A DNA stretch of 64,000 nucleotides from Rhabdophis nuchalis. Lineage: Eukaryota > Chordata > Lepidosauria > Squamata > Natricidae. Positions within the stretch are counted from its first letter, which is position 1, and each line of letters opens with the position of its first letter. Under the pieces are notes generated by a model. That model had not been told where the DNA came from. It saw only the letters and a list, made by a program, of their open reading frames with translations, and ran no database searches. The stretch lies in contig CM077652.1 of assembly GCA_039707465.1 (NCBI GenBank), positions 38,453,118 to 38,517,117 on the forward strand, given 5' to 3'. Positions 22,860 through 34,796 of the stretch are shown here, in pieces. The translations under genes were made by a program, and so were the position numbers.

Positions 22860-25800
22860 ATGTACTCGAAGCTAGACTTGCTACGACTGCGAGAGGCCCC
22901 GCTCTCGCAGGTTTGGCCCTCCATTCTAACGAGGGCCCGCCTCGATGAGGGATTTATTAATCCGGAGAGGTGGAAGAAACGTGGTCTCAGGGGTTTTTTA
23001 AGTCGTAGGTTGTTGTTCATTTTAGGGGGTATCAGGGAGGGGGGAGGGTATTATAGACAGGTAGAGACAGAGGGAGAAAGAGAGGGCCAGGCCAGCAGGC
23101 GACGAAGGGAGGCGGAAGGTGCCGTTAGTAGGGGGGAAATACGAGTCGTCCCGGCAGAGGGCATTTCTATCCAGAAGGTCGTGGGGAGAGGCAGGCCCGT
23201 TGGGAGACAACTTCCATCCTCCCGGTTGAGGACACAGAACCGTTGGTTGCAAACGGTGAAGAGCCTCAACCCCCGCAGGCTAGGTGGTCAGGGAGTACAG
23301 AGCCAGGGCCTGCGGCTGATGATTTGCAATGCCAGGTCCGTGGTCAACAAAGCCCCCCTCGTTCATGACCTTGTGTCAGAGGGGGAGCCGGACCTGGCAG
23401 GAATAGCGGAGACCTGGTTGGGCCACGAGGGAGGACTCCCCCTCATTGAAATGTGCCCACCAGGTTACCGCGCTTTTCATCAGCCCCGGGCCCTAGGCAG
23501 GGTTGGTGGGGTAGCGGTTATTGTAAAGGAAGGTCTTGAGCCGAGAGAGACCGTTGTGCCTCAGACCACCGGTTGTGAGTCCCTCTGTGTGAAGTGGGGC
23601 CTAGGGAGGCAGTTAGGCTTGCTGGTTGTATACCTGGCTCCCCGCTATGTAGCAGCAGCCCTGCCCGAGCTCCTGGAGGTGATCGCTACGGTGGCAGTTG
23701 AGACCCCCAGACTTTTAGTTATGGGGGACTTTAACTTGCCATCGGTGGGCGAATCATCCGAGGTAGCTCGGGAGTTCATGGCTTCCATGACGGCCATGGA
23801 CCTGACCCAATTAATTCAAGGCCCCACCCACGAGGGTGGACACACAATGGATCTCATCTTTGTCTCTGGCCAATGGAAGAGTGATCTGGGTATAGGGGAT
23901 ATAGTCATCACGCCCTTGTCATGGTCAGACCACTCACTTCTCCGGCTCGACTTTCCAACCGCTACTCCCCTCCGCGGGGAGGCGGAGCCTAAGTCACCAA
24001 TTTGGTTCCGCCCCAGGCGCCTGATGGACCCTGATAGGTTCCAGGCGGCGCTTGGGCCACTTCCTGTACCCCTGACCCGCGCCCCGATGGAGGACCTCGT
24101 GGCCGCATGGAATACTGTGACCACGGGAGCCTTGGATCGGGTCGCGCCCTTGCGGCCTCTCTTGCGGCGGCGAGCCACCCAGGCTCCTTGTTTTACCAAG
24201 GAGCTGAGGGTGATGAAACACCACAAGAGATGCCTAGAGAGAAGATTGAGGTCTACCCGATCTGAATCTGACCGGACACAGGTAAGAGCCCATTTACGGA
24301 CTTACATTGTGGCGCTGAGAGTGGCCAAACGTCATCATTGTGCCACTCTCATAGCATCCGCAGACAACCGCCCTGCCGCCCTGTTTAGGGTTACCCGCTC
24401 CCTCCTTCAACAGAGGGTGCGGGAAGCCCCGCTACAGGGTAGAGCAGAGGAATTTGTGATTTTTCTGCAGGAGAAAATCGCTCAGATACAGAACGAGCTA
24501 GCCCCCATTGATGGTCCAGTGGGATGCCACGAGACAGATCTTGTTTGGGAGGAGTTTGACTCCGTTACTTCCGAGGATATGGACAGGTTATGTGGGCGAC
24601 TGCGAGCCGCCACATGTTTATTGGACCCGTGTCCCTCCTGGCTTGTACTGGCATCCTGGGAGGTGACACGAGGCTGGCTCCAAGAGGTTGTCAACGCATC
24701 CTTAAGTAAGGGTTCCTTGCCCGCTTCCCTAAAAGAGGCTATGGTGAGGCCCCTCCTTAAGAAGCCCTCTTTGGATCCAGCTTTATTAACCAACTATCGT
24801 CCAGTCTCCAACCTTCCCTTCTTGGCGAAGGTTGTTGAGAGTGTGGTGGTACAACAGTTTCCCCGTCACCTGGAGGAAGTTGATTATCTAGACCCGCGCC
24901 AGTCCGGCTTTCGGCCCGGGCATAGCACCGAGACGGCATTGGTCGCGTTGGTTGATGATCTCTGGAGGGCCAGAGATGGGGGTTGTTCCTCCATCCTGGT
25001 CCTATTAGACCTCTCGGTGGCTTTTGATACCATCGACCATGGTATCCTATTGCATCGGCTGGGGGGGTTGGGGGTGGGAGGCACCGTTTTACGGTGGTTC
25101 TCCTCCTACCTCTCTGGCTGATCGCAATTTGTGTTGACAGGAGAGCAGAGGTCGACCTCGAGACCCCTCACATGTGGGGTGCCTCAGGGGTCGGTCCTCT
25201 CGCCTCTCCTGTTTAACACATATATGAAGCCGCTGGGTGAGATCATCCGTGGTTTTGGGGTAGAGTACCATCTCTACGCTGATGATACTCAGCTGTATAT
25301 ATCTACCCCAAACCACCCCAACGATGCCGTAGCGGTGATGTGCCAGTGCCTGGAAGCCGTGCGGATCTGGATGGGAAGAAACGGACTCAAGCTCAACCCG
25401 ACCAAGACCGAGTGGCTGTGGTTTCCGGCTGCCCGATTCAACCAGCTGACTCCATTGCTGGCCATTGGGGGCGAACATCTTGCCCCAGTGGATGGGGTGC
25501 GCAACTTGGGTGTCCTCCTGGATGCCCGGCTGTCCATGGAAGATCAAGTGACAGCCGTGGCCAGGAGGGCGTTTTACCAGGTTCGCCTGGTTCGCCAGTT
25601 GCGCCCCCTATTGGATCGGGACGCCCTCCGCACAGTCACTCATGCTCTCGTGACATCCCGACTGGACTATTGTAACTCTCTCTACATGGGGCTCCCCTTG
25701 AGGTGCACTCGGAGACTTCAGCTAGTCCAGAATGCAGCCGCGCGAGCAATTATGGGAACCTCAAGGTTTACCCATGTAACACCGCTCTTGCGCGAGCTGC

Positions 25801-26329
25801 ACTGGCTGCCTGTCGTCTTCCGGGTGCGCTTCAAGGTTCTAGTTATCATCTTTAAAGCGCTCCATGGCTCGGGACCTAGCTATTTGCGGGATCGGATCCT
25901 GCCTCATACATCCACACGGCCTATTCGCTCACACAGAGAGGGACTTCTCCGGGTGCCGTCCACTAGACTTTGTCAGCGGGCGACGCCCAGGGGAAGGGCT
26001 CTCTCTGTGGCGGGCCCAGCCCTCTGGAACGACCTTCCCCCCGACATTAGAACTACCACGGACCTCCGCTCCTTCCGTCTAAAACTAAAAACATATCTGT
26101 TCTGCTTGGCCGGCCTAGGGTAGTCTCCCTTCTATGGGGTTAATAATTTTAGATGGGGATTTTAGTAATTTTTCACTGGGAATTTTTAGCGCAGGGATAT
26201 TATTTAATCTGTTTTTATTATGTGTGTATATTTATTGTTTTATTTGCCCTGTGCACCGCTCCGAGTCCCTTCGGGGAGAGGGAGCGGTCAACAAATTAAA
26301 TTTATTATTATTATTATTATTATTATTAA
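22860..26329 (+). mobile_element. Alpha-family LINE (copy B), nearly intact, one in-frame stop
   Basis: One frame runs from ATG 22860 to the stop at 26121-26123 and is interrupted only by a TGA at 25119-25121. It contains the endonuclease ([34 protein letters not shown]), reverse transcriptase ([50 protein letters not shown]) and the [12 protein letters not shown]-terminal region. At the stop, other copies read CGA in the context GGCCGATCG, so the stop is a single CpG transition. The 3' UTR holds the hairpin at 26256-26287 and ends in (TTA)n at 26302-26329. The sequence is close to copy C. Confidence 0.9.
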
Positions 26330-26524
26330 CCGAATGGGACAGCCCTCAACAGAGACGACCCCCGATCCCCCCTCCCTAGTGGACCCCTCCTTTATCCTAC
26401 TTCCGCCAGCCGGCCCTATAACTTGACCCCCCCCCTCTGACTGAATAAACCCTCCCTCCACCCCAGAACCCCTTAAAAGCCGAATTAAAAATTTACATAA
26501 AACCCCCCTAAGTTTGCGCTTTAT

Positions 26525-26526
<2 letters not shown>
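26330..26526. other. Short interval, C-rich, nothing recognised
   Basis: The interval carries CCCC-rich stretches with no open frame of interest. Confidence 0.4.

Positions 26527-26610
<84 letters not shown>
26527..26610. repeat. (AAT)n microsatellite
   Basis: A pure AAT run abuts the 3' end of a minus-strand LINE fragment (CTTTATTGTCATTG). It is read as the tail of that element. The poly-tyrosine frame across it is spurious. Confidence 0.9.
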
Positions 26611-26918
26611 CTTTATTGTCATTGTAATAAAATAAAAAATTACAATGAAATTGGTTTGAGCGTTGTGCTAACATTTGCATCCGGTGGAATACAGACAGCA
26701 GTTACAACTATAACAGAAATCTCTCCAGGCAGATAAAATGGCCGACAAATGACAGTTGAGAATTCCAAGTCTGCAGAACAGTGTATGTAAGCAACTCTAC
26801 TGTTAGTACACCAGTTATTACGTGTGTAAATACACAGTCCTCCACCTTTGCTTTTACCAGAGTTGTAGGGGAATGTAGATTCAAGAGTCTTTGCTTTTCT
26901 ATGCTTTAATCCCATCAA
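26611..26918 (-). mobile_element. L2/Rex-like LINE endonuclease fragment joined directly to a 3' end
   Basis: The minus strand reads GGGLCIYTRNNWCTNSRVAY and ICRPFYLPGEISVIVVTAVC with IPPDANVS, a typical AP-endonuclease segment of LINEs common in fish and reptiles. It is followed within about 40 bases by a 3' end of the type CAATGACAATAAAGATT. The reverse transcriptase is missing, so this is an internally deleted copy. Confidence 0.7.
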
Positions 26919-27141
26919 CTCCAGCTTTCTGTGAGAAAGCTGAAAGTGTTTTGTTTATGAATAGGTTGCCCTATTGGGAGTTTGGTGGAGCTAAGATGGT
27001 GGACCAGCAGCAATGGCCCTAAAGAGCTCTTCCAAAAGTAAAAAGCTTTTTTTTTACTTTGTACTTTTAACCTATATCTGACCCATATCTGATAAAAGTG
27101 CATATATTGGAGAGGCTACCAATTTGTTTTAGCTACATTTT
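26919..27141. other. Possible 5' part of an old LINE interrupted at 27142
   Basis: The motif GGAGCTAAGATGGTGGACCAG at about 26986-27006 resembles the start of L1-like or related LINEs. The sequence then meets the target site of the ORF1-only element and resumes at 29196. Membership in the old LINE seen at 34-39 kb is inferred. Confidence 0.35.
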
Positions 27142-29178
27142 TTTTACACAATTTTTATTGATTTTTACAAATTTTATAAAGAGGAAAAGGGGTATATAGG
27201 ATATAGAAGAAATATTTTAGGGCTTCCATGGTGGCCGCCTCCGAGGTGTCATACAAAAAAATATTTTTTCAGTATAAAGTGGAAAGAGATACATACATAT
27301 CATATCGTAAATTCCATGCATTCAATCATTTGTTCCTGTTACATCCGTTTAGGAATTACAATATATAAAAGAAAAGAAATCATTTTTGTGATCTGAGTCT
27401 TTTAGCTACTGTGTCTTCTTCTTCCTTCCCGCCAGTGGGCAGATCCATGGCCCCTCCCGCTCCCCCATTTTCGTCCTCCAGAATTGAGAAATGTTTTTTA
27501 AGAAAGGCTTCCACCTCTTCAATTGTTTTAATTCTTACTCTGCCCCCCCCCCCGAACACCAACATTCCTTCAGGCATTGACCACTTGAACCACACCCCTT
27601 TTTTATACAATTTTTTGGATAGGAAGGAATATTTCCTTCTTATCTCTCGAATCTTTTTCGGGATCTGTTTCAAAATAGCAATCTCTGTCTGCTGATATAT
27701 CAAAGGGCCGTCTTGCTGCGCTCTCAGAATCTCATCCCTTGTTTACCTTCTTACAAATTTAATATGTATCTCTCTGGGTACATTATTTATTCTGGCATAT
27801 GCTGAATTAATTCTGTAAATCAGGTCTATGTCCCCCCAGATATATTCTTTACTCTTTTTAGTATCTGCTAAAATTGTGCACATTAAATCTTTTAAATTTT
27901 CTGAATCTGATTCAGGAACATTTTGAAACCTTAAAAAGTATGACATTCTTTCAAAACCCATTCTAGACATATGACCAGCAAGATCCACAATTTCTTTTTG
28001 AGAATCCCTTATCTCTCCCCGCATCTCAGCTGTCCCACCCTCCAACCCATCAATTTTTTGTTTATTTTCCATTAGTGTTCTCTGTGTCTCCAAAAGTTCC
28101 AATCTTGAACTTATCATGTCTTTCCGAATTTCTTTTATTTCTTTCATTATATTTTGGAGCATTTCTTCTATTGATGATTGTTGAGTGTCCTTTCTAGCTG
28201 TTTCTTTTTGTAACATTGTGGTAATTTTTTTCGCTGTGGAGTTGGACTGGCTTTCACAGAAGCAGGAGCGAAAAAAGATTTCCCAGATGGAGGCTTTCTT
28301 GCTGCCATAGTAAAAGTTTTAAGTTCTTGTATATAAGATGGCATCTGGTGGGTGAGCAGTCCGTGAGGTCGGAGAAAAGGGAAAGTATGTGTCCAAATTC
28401 AAAGTATAACTTGTATAAAGTCCAGAGAGAATTTTTTTACAATCCAATCCAATAAAGAAGAAGGCACACAATGGGAGAAATCCCGAGAGTCACTTGAGTT
28501 GGCTTGTGTATAAATTTTAGAGTCCTGTAAAATTGAAGGAATGTTCACATTTCAAAAGAGAAAGTTTCTTGCTGAGAACAAAGAAGCGCCATTTTTCTGC
28601 CTCTTTGGCGGTCGTGAAGAATTAATGAAAGTTCATTTCTGCTGTAACAAGACTCAGATACAAAGTATCGACAGTAATTCCATATATGGTAAAACTTTCA
28701 TTTTCAATTAATTAAAAGTCGGATGTTGCTTTTTCTCTCTCCCCGAGCCCAGGGAGCATTTTAAAACACCGCTTATTTTCCAAGGTTTTTTTTTTACAAA
28801 CTGCCCCCTCTATTCTTCCTTTTAAAAAGTTGAAGGCATCAAAAATCAGAAAGTAAAACTCACAAGCCACTCAGTTGCAACGGAGCCTCGGTGCTTTCCT
28901 CCAGCTCCGGCTTTTCAGCCCGCTGTTTCAATTGCTGCTGTTCCGGCACTCCTTCGGCGAGAGGAACTCTTCCTCCCGCATCTGTTCTCCGGCTCCTAGG
29001 GCGAGGCGGGAACGACCCCCCCGACCGCCGTCGGGGTGGGGGGTTTCACTGCAGGCCGCCCGTACGGTGGGGGCTCCCTGCAAGAGCCCCCGTGCCCCCG
29101 AAGGCGCCCGCTGGAGAAAACAAGCTGCGGACGTGTCTGGAACACGTCCGTCGCGTCCGGAAGCCAGAAACGGTCTCC
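27142..29178 (-). mobile_element. ORF1-only L1 derivative (copy 1), 2037 bp, 17-bp TSD
   Basis: The target sequence TGTTTTAGCTACATTTT lies on both sides (27125-27141 and 29179-29195). On the minus strand the insert has a GC-rich 5' UTR of nearly 1 kb, then an L1 ORF1 frame from 28216 to 27380: coiled coil (EIKEIRKDMISSRLELLETQ), RRM domain (MSYFLRFQNVPESDSENLKD, YARINNVPREIHIKFVRR) and C-terminal domain (GVWFKWSMPEGMLVFGGGG). One in-frame TAA at 27743-27745 and a probable one-base slip before 28216 are the only breaks. The 3' UTR is about 240 bp and runs straight to the TSD, leaving no room for ORF2. Confidence 0.88.
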
Positions 29179-29515
29179 TGTTTTAGCTACATTTTAACAG
29201 TACTAGAAGCCAGAATTTTTAAGAATGGGGAAAAGGAGAAAGAAATAGTGTGCACACTCTGCAGCACAAAATTCATCCAAGCCATTGAAGCAGCAGAAAA
29301 TGGAAGATTCTACTGCAGACAAACCATCTGCTCCAGTAAAGCAACTCACCTGCAGTCTCATGGTACCAGATAGGTCTAATTTATGTGACTTATTGGAATG
29401 GGGCTTACAAACCGAACTTGAAAGCAAATGGCATATAGAACTTCCTTCTTCTCTCACAGAAAATATTTCCCCTCCTTGGAACTAAGCAGCCGCTTTCCTT
29501 GCACACGATGGGAAT
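29179..29515 (+). other. Continuation of the interrupted host sequence (old LINE, inferred)
   Basis: After the duplicated target site the plus strand is open for a while (GEKEKEIVCTLCSTKFIQAI), a CxLC-type pattern, before the DNA element at about 29516. It may be part of ORF1 of the old LINE, but this is a weak assignment. Confidence 0.35.
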
Positions 29516-30652
29516 CGGGTGGGTTTCAAATTTTTTTACTACCTATTCTGTGGGTGTGGCCTATTTTGAGGGCATGGCTTGCCAGTCATGGCCAACTTGT
29601 AAAATGTGGTGAAACTCACTTAACACTGTTGCTTAGCAACCAAAATTTTGGGCTCAATTGAGGTCATATGTTCTCTTTCTTTTTTTCTCTTTCCTTCTTT
29701 CCTTCTTTCTCTTATTATCTTTGTCTCTCTCTCCTTTCCTTCCCTCCTTCCGTTCTTCCTTTCTCTTCCTTTCACTCTGTCTCCTACCCCCCCCCCCGCC
29801 TCTCTCTCACACACACATCCCTTCCAGTTGATGGAAATTTCTCTGCGCAACCTCCCCACCAATCCTGGGACACTCCCGGCTCTGCTGGACAGCCGCTCCT
29901 TTGTCCCGTTGCCGGCTGTAGTTGGCTTTCTCCTGGTGATCCTTCCTGGCCGGCAGAGATTTTCCGGGGCAAGATTTTTCCCTGCACACAGCGGTTGAGA
30001 GACACTCGCAGTGGGGCACAATTTGGTCTCACCCCCTCCCCAAGCCCCTCCTGCCTTCTTGCCCAGCGCTTGCTCAATCCCCCAGCTGGATGCAGCCACT
30101 CACCGGCGACTGGAAAGCGAGGTTGTCCACTGCCTCTTTGCCCAGTGCTCGCTCAGCCCTCCTAGTTCCTACCCATCCAGCCCCCCGCCCTGCCTGGGTG
30201 CAGCCACTTACCGGTTCTTTCTTCTGGTTCCAAACTAAACCCTGGTTGGTTGGTTGGTTGGTTGGTTGGTTGGTTGGTTGGTTGGTTGGTTGGTTGGTTA
30301 AAGTGCGGCTTGGATCCTAATGCTCCATCACTGGAGGCTTTTAAGGGGGAGAACTTTTCGGCGGCCAGCTGGCAAAGAAAGTGCTCAGCCATGACTGGCA
30401 CTGCTGCCACTCCTGCAGGCTGGGTGGACAAAGGAAGTGGGTGGACGGGGCAAGGATGGTGCAGATGGGTGGGGCGAGAGAATGAACAAGTGGCGATCGG
30501 GCTGACGGGAGGGAGCGAGCGGGGGCAGGCCAGAGGACCCTACTGGTACAGGGGAATGGCCAGGCCGCTGCTGCTACCAGTCCACAAATGTACAGCCAAT
30601 TTCCGCTAACGGTATGCCCGTAGCAGTGCCTACCAGGAGCAACCCACCTCTG
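29516..30652. mobile_element. DNA element of the CAGRGGTGGGTT group (composite), containing (GGTT)n
   Basis: The left side GGGTGGGTTTCAAATTTTTTTAC and the right end GAGCAACCCACCTCTG are inverted-repeat-like ends shared with several elements in the window. The right 460 bases, including TAATGCTCCATCACTGG and CAATTTCCGCTAACGGTATG, match 38207-38606. A (GGTT)n microsatellite occupies about 30242-30300, and a CT-rich tract 29675-29815. Part of an AGGYARTCCTYRA element (CACTTAACACTGTTGC) lies at about 29605-29670. It may be two elements fused. Confidence 0.6.
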
Positions 30653-32139
30653 ATGGGAATGTAATAAAGTTTAAAAGGGAGAATGTAACAGATTTCCTTT
30701 CCATACAATGCTTGCTTACAGCTCAAACAGTAAATCCAACCTATGCACTTTTATCAACTGCCATAAATGTAGTTGAGTGCTTGAAAGAGTCTGTGAGAAG
30801 AAATATCTATCTGGTTCAGTTCCAAGCTGGGAGAAAATCACTGGAAACATGGAGGCTGAATGACGAACCGAACCGCCAGGGTTTGTGGCTCTGGTGCAGC
30901 TGACCAAATGGAGTAGAGAGTGGGGGAGGCGTTTATACCTTCTTTGGGCTTTGTACGTGAGCTTCCTGTCCTTTAATATTCTGTTTCCTCTATGAGCAAA
31001 GAGGAAATGCAACTCGTAGGTGTTTGTCTGAGCTAATCTGGTCAACCGCATTGTTTACTGAGCTCCCAGGTTTACTGCTCTGGGTGTGGTGCAATGAAGG
31101 GGTCTGAAAGGGTGATGGGGAATTCCTCTTGTGACTAATGGCTTCCGTCCTCTGTTGGATCTCGGGTGAGGGGCTGCTTCTAATCCTATCACTCTGCTTT
31201 TGTTAGTTGCCAAACTTTGTTGTAAGCAGTTTCAAAATATATTGTCTTGAATAGATTTCTGCCTGCAGTATTTGCTTTGCTTATGAATAGAGCCATTTAG
31301 GTAGCTGTCTTCTTTCAATAAGCTCTTTATCTCTTAAGTGCTGACATCTGTGGACTATTAAGAAAAAGTGGGGGCTGCTTTCTGCCTCTAAAAAACATGT
31401 TTTTTTTTCATTTCTCCCTTTGGGGAAATATAATATTCTGCCTTTTTAATATTCCTCAAAATATTTCATTCTTCTAGGAGAGGGGGAGCTTCTCACAAGT
31501 CTTTTGCAAAGTTTTATTAAGACTCACCCAAATTGTGCTGATAGACATGGGGCTAATTCAGAAACTGAAACTAGAACAGGGCCTTCTCTCCCTCCCATAA
31601 GACACAGTCAGATAAAGGTCCAAGAGGGGACCAATGTAACTTCTGTTTGCAGACCAACTACGTTACCTTGCAACTTACAAAAACAGAACAAATAGAGGGT
31701 GTGGGAGTGATAGGAAAGCTATTCACTCTGCAAATTCACTCTGATATCTCATGCCCAGAGTGGCTGACAAAACGAGAAGGCAATGTGTGAGAATTTTGTT
31801 GTCTTTCAAGCAGTCCACAATTCCCTGTATACTTTTTAGAATGAAACCTTTCTTGAGCGTGGTTTCAATATTCCCAAAATGTGCCTTCTACTCAAAGAAA
31901 GTGTGCCCACTCCTGAATCGGTCTCTTCAAGAGGGAACTGTTGCTTAAATCCAAGCTGCAACAGGCTACTGGTAAGCTTGAAGCTCAAGAATAACCTAAT
32001 AACAGAGTTGGAAGGGACCTTGGTGGTTTTCTAGTCCAACCCCCTGCACAAGTAGCTGTCGCAGATGAATCGACCTTGAGAAAGCAGAGGAGTGATCTAC
32101 TAACTGTGTTACTCACAGCTACAGAATCTGCTGAGGATA
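30653..32139. other. Interval of old repeats, no gene recognised
   Basis: A block at 31365-31490 matches 42260-42400 (GGGCTGCTTTCTGCC, AAATATAATATTCTGCC), showing a dispersed repeat of unknown type. A short antisense CR1 3' end (AACAGAGTTGGAAGGGACC...CTAGTCCAACCCCCTGC) lies at about 31998-32050. No conserved coding region is visible. Confidence 0.45.
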
Positions 32140-32153
32140 TGCCAGAAGAAATG

Positions 32154-33892
32154 GGGTTTTTTTATACAAAAAAAGTTTTATTGGTTTTAACAATTTTTTA
32201 CAGGGAAAAGGTATATAGGGTGTAAAAGAACATTTTAGAGGCATCCATATCGGAGGTGCAGGCCGCCTCCAAAGCTTCATACAAAGATTAATTATTTTTC
32301 TATTTAAGGTGGCAGGAGTTACATATGTATCATTTCATAAAATTCATGCATTCAATAAATTGTTTCTACAAAACATCCGAAAGAAAAAATTACAGTATAT
32401 TACAGTATATTAAAGGAAATCATTTTTGTAATCTGAGTCTTGTATCCTCATCCTCCCTCCCACCAGTGGGCGGTGCCATGGCCCCTCCCGTTCCCCCATT
32501 TTCTTCCTCCAGGATTGAGGCATATTATTTTTTTGAAAAAGAAAAAGGCTTGCGCCTCTTCAATTTATATAGTAATTTTTTTTCCAATAAGAAGGAATAA
32601 TTCTTATTGTCTGGTATATTTTCCGAGGCCTGTTTCAGACTGGCAAGTTCTTTTAGCTCATATATCAATAAACTATTGCGCCGTGCTCTCGGGGTCTCTT
32701 CCCTTGTCAGCCCTCTTACATGTTTAATATCTCTCTCTCTGGATACATCATTTGTTCTGGCATATGCTAAATTGTAAGGCATTCTTTCAAAATCGATTTT
32801 AAACATACAGCCATCAAAATCTATTAATTCTTTTTGTGACTCCTTTATCTTTTCCCCCATCTCCGCTACCCCCCTTCCCCCCTTCAATTTTTTGTTTGTT
32901 TCCCACTAGTGTCCCTTGCATCTCCAAAAGCTCAGATTTTGACCTTAACCTGTCCTTCCGAATCTCTGTTATTTCTTCCATTATGCTTTGGAGAATTCCC
33001 TCTATTGATTGTAGCATTTCCATAGTGAGAGTTTTAAGTTCTTGACACTAATATGGCGTCCGCAGGGCGAGGAGCTCGTGAGGTTCAAGAAAAGGAAAAG
33101 TCAGTGTCCAAAGTTGAAAATAATCCGCTTAAATTCCAGAGAGAAAAAGTTTTTTGTAATCAATTCTCATATAAAAGAAGGCACACGTTGGGAGAAACCC
33201 CAAAAGTCACTTGCGTTGGTTTTTCAGTAAATTTTCCAAGGTTGTAACAGTGAAGGAATGTACATATTGAAAAGAGAAAGTTCTCAGCCGGGAGCAAAGA
33301 AGCGCCATGTTTTCCCGCCCTTTGGTGGTCAGGTAGAACTAGTGAAAGTCATTTCTCTTGCAGCGAAACTCAGATACAGAGTAACAACGGCTAATCCACA
33401 TTCAATAGACTTCCAGTTTCACTTATTCAAAATCGGATGTTACTTTTTGCCTCTTCCCGAGCCCGGGGAGGATTTTAAGATAGAGCTTGATCTCAGGGGG
33501 GTTCTCTCTTTTCCAACCCCCCCTCCATTCTTCTTTTCTTAAAAGAACTGAAGGCATCAAAATCTCAAAATCAACTCACTAACCACACAGCAGACCACAG
33601 AGCCTCGGTGCTTCCCGCAGCCCCGGGTTTCAGCCTTCTTCTTCATTTTCTGTTGTTCCGGTGCTCCATAGGCAAAAGGGACTCTTCCCCCCGCATTTTG
33701 TTCCCCAACTCCTGGGACGAGGCGGGTACGCCCCCCCGACAGCTGTCTGGGTAGGGGTCTCCCGCAAGCCGTCCGTCCGGTTAGGGGGCTCTTTTGCAAA
33801 GCCCCCGAGCGCCCGAAGGCACCATTGGAGAAACAGGCGGTGGACGAGTCAGAGACCCGTCCGTTGTCTCCGGAAGCCGGAAGCGAAGTTCC
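32154..33892 (-). mobile_element. ORF1-only L1 derivative (copy 2), 1739 bp, 14-bp TSD
   Basis: TGCCAGAAGAAATG flanks the element (32140-32153 and 33893-33906). Both ends match copy 1: the 5' end (minus strand near 33890, with GTCTCCGGAAGCCGG on the plus strand) and the 3' end with a TTTTATTGGTTTT region. The ORF1 remnant is more decayed: coiled-coil pieces such as ITEIRKDRLRSKSELLEMQG are seen, the RRM segment is shortened, and most of the C-terminal domain is lost. There is again no ORF2. Confidence 0.85.
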
Positions 33893-34796
33893 TGCCAGAA
33901 GAAATGTTGCCAGAACCTGAGCAAGCGAACGTTATTCAGAGACTGGATAAAAAAGACAACAACTCAAACTACAGCAAAACCTCTATTTAATTTGGCTTCA
34001 CCAAACGCTCAGACTTGTGATAATATATTTTCCCAACAACGTACCATGACTTCAATAGTAAAAAAAAGTATTCTTACACACTCTGGCAGTGGGGTAACTG
34101 CACTGATAAACAGCAGAAAATTGTTCTATCTTACAATGCCCTCTGTGTGTATAATCCATCTTCCAGCTTCACTTCAGTCACAAGTGCCCTTAACATCTTC
34201 TCACAAGACGAATCCCCCAACTGCACTCCGCCCCCCCACCCCCCAATGCCCATAAATCTACATGGGTTCTAGATGGGGATTCTGCTGAGACAATCACTAA
34301 AGGTGAAGACTCCCTGATCCAGTGATCAGCTGGTGACCAAGAGACAGAAGCAGGCCTCGGTGCCCCACACAAATCTTTGCTGTTGCTGATGATGACCCCA
34401 GAGTCTTGCAAGATGGGCCTAATTTTTGGTTAAATGCATCTAATAACCAACAGTATCTAGCTTTTGATGACGTCACCCCTCATAATTATCTTCCAACAAA
34501 CGCCCCTATTGAGAACACAAACCTGACAATGCAAGAAGACCAGTGCAAGAAAAATACTTGAAACTTTATGTAATGGAATGTAGCTGGATGGTATCTAGAG
34601 AGCTTAATTACTCTGATCCTCTGATAGATAAGGAGATCATTTTGGTGCAAGAGACTTGGACTGTTGATGATCTCCTGCTTAATGGCTATCCTTCATATAA
34701 GCTAGAAGCAAGGCCAGGCAGAGGCCCTGTTAGACTGAAAGGAGGGCTGGGTATATTTATTTCTACCAACTTGAGAGCAGAGCCCACACTTGGTAC

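Noticed and set aside
26288..26680. Minus-strand frame with a long tyrosine run
   Set aside because: It reads through an AAT/ATT microsatellite and flanking LINE ends; no conserved segment.
29675..29815. CT-rich tract as a possible regulatory region
   Set aside because: It lies inside a repeat and looks like simple-sequence expansion.
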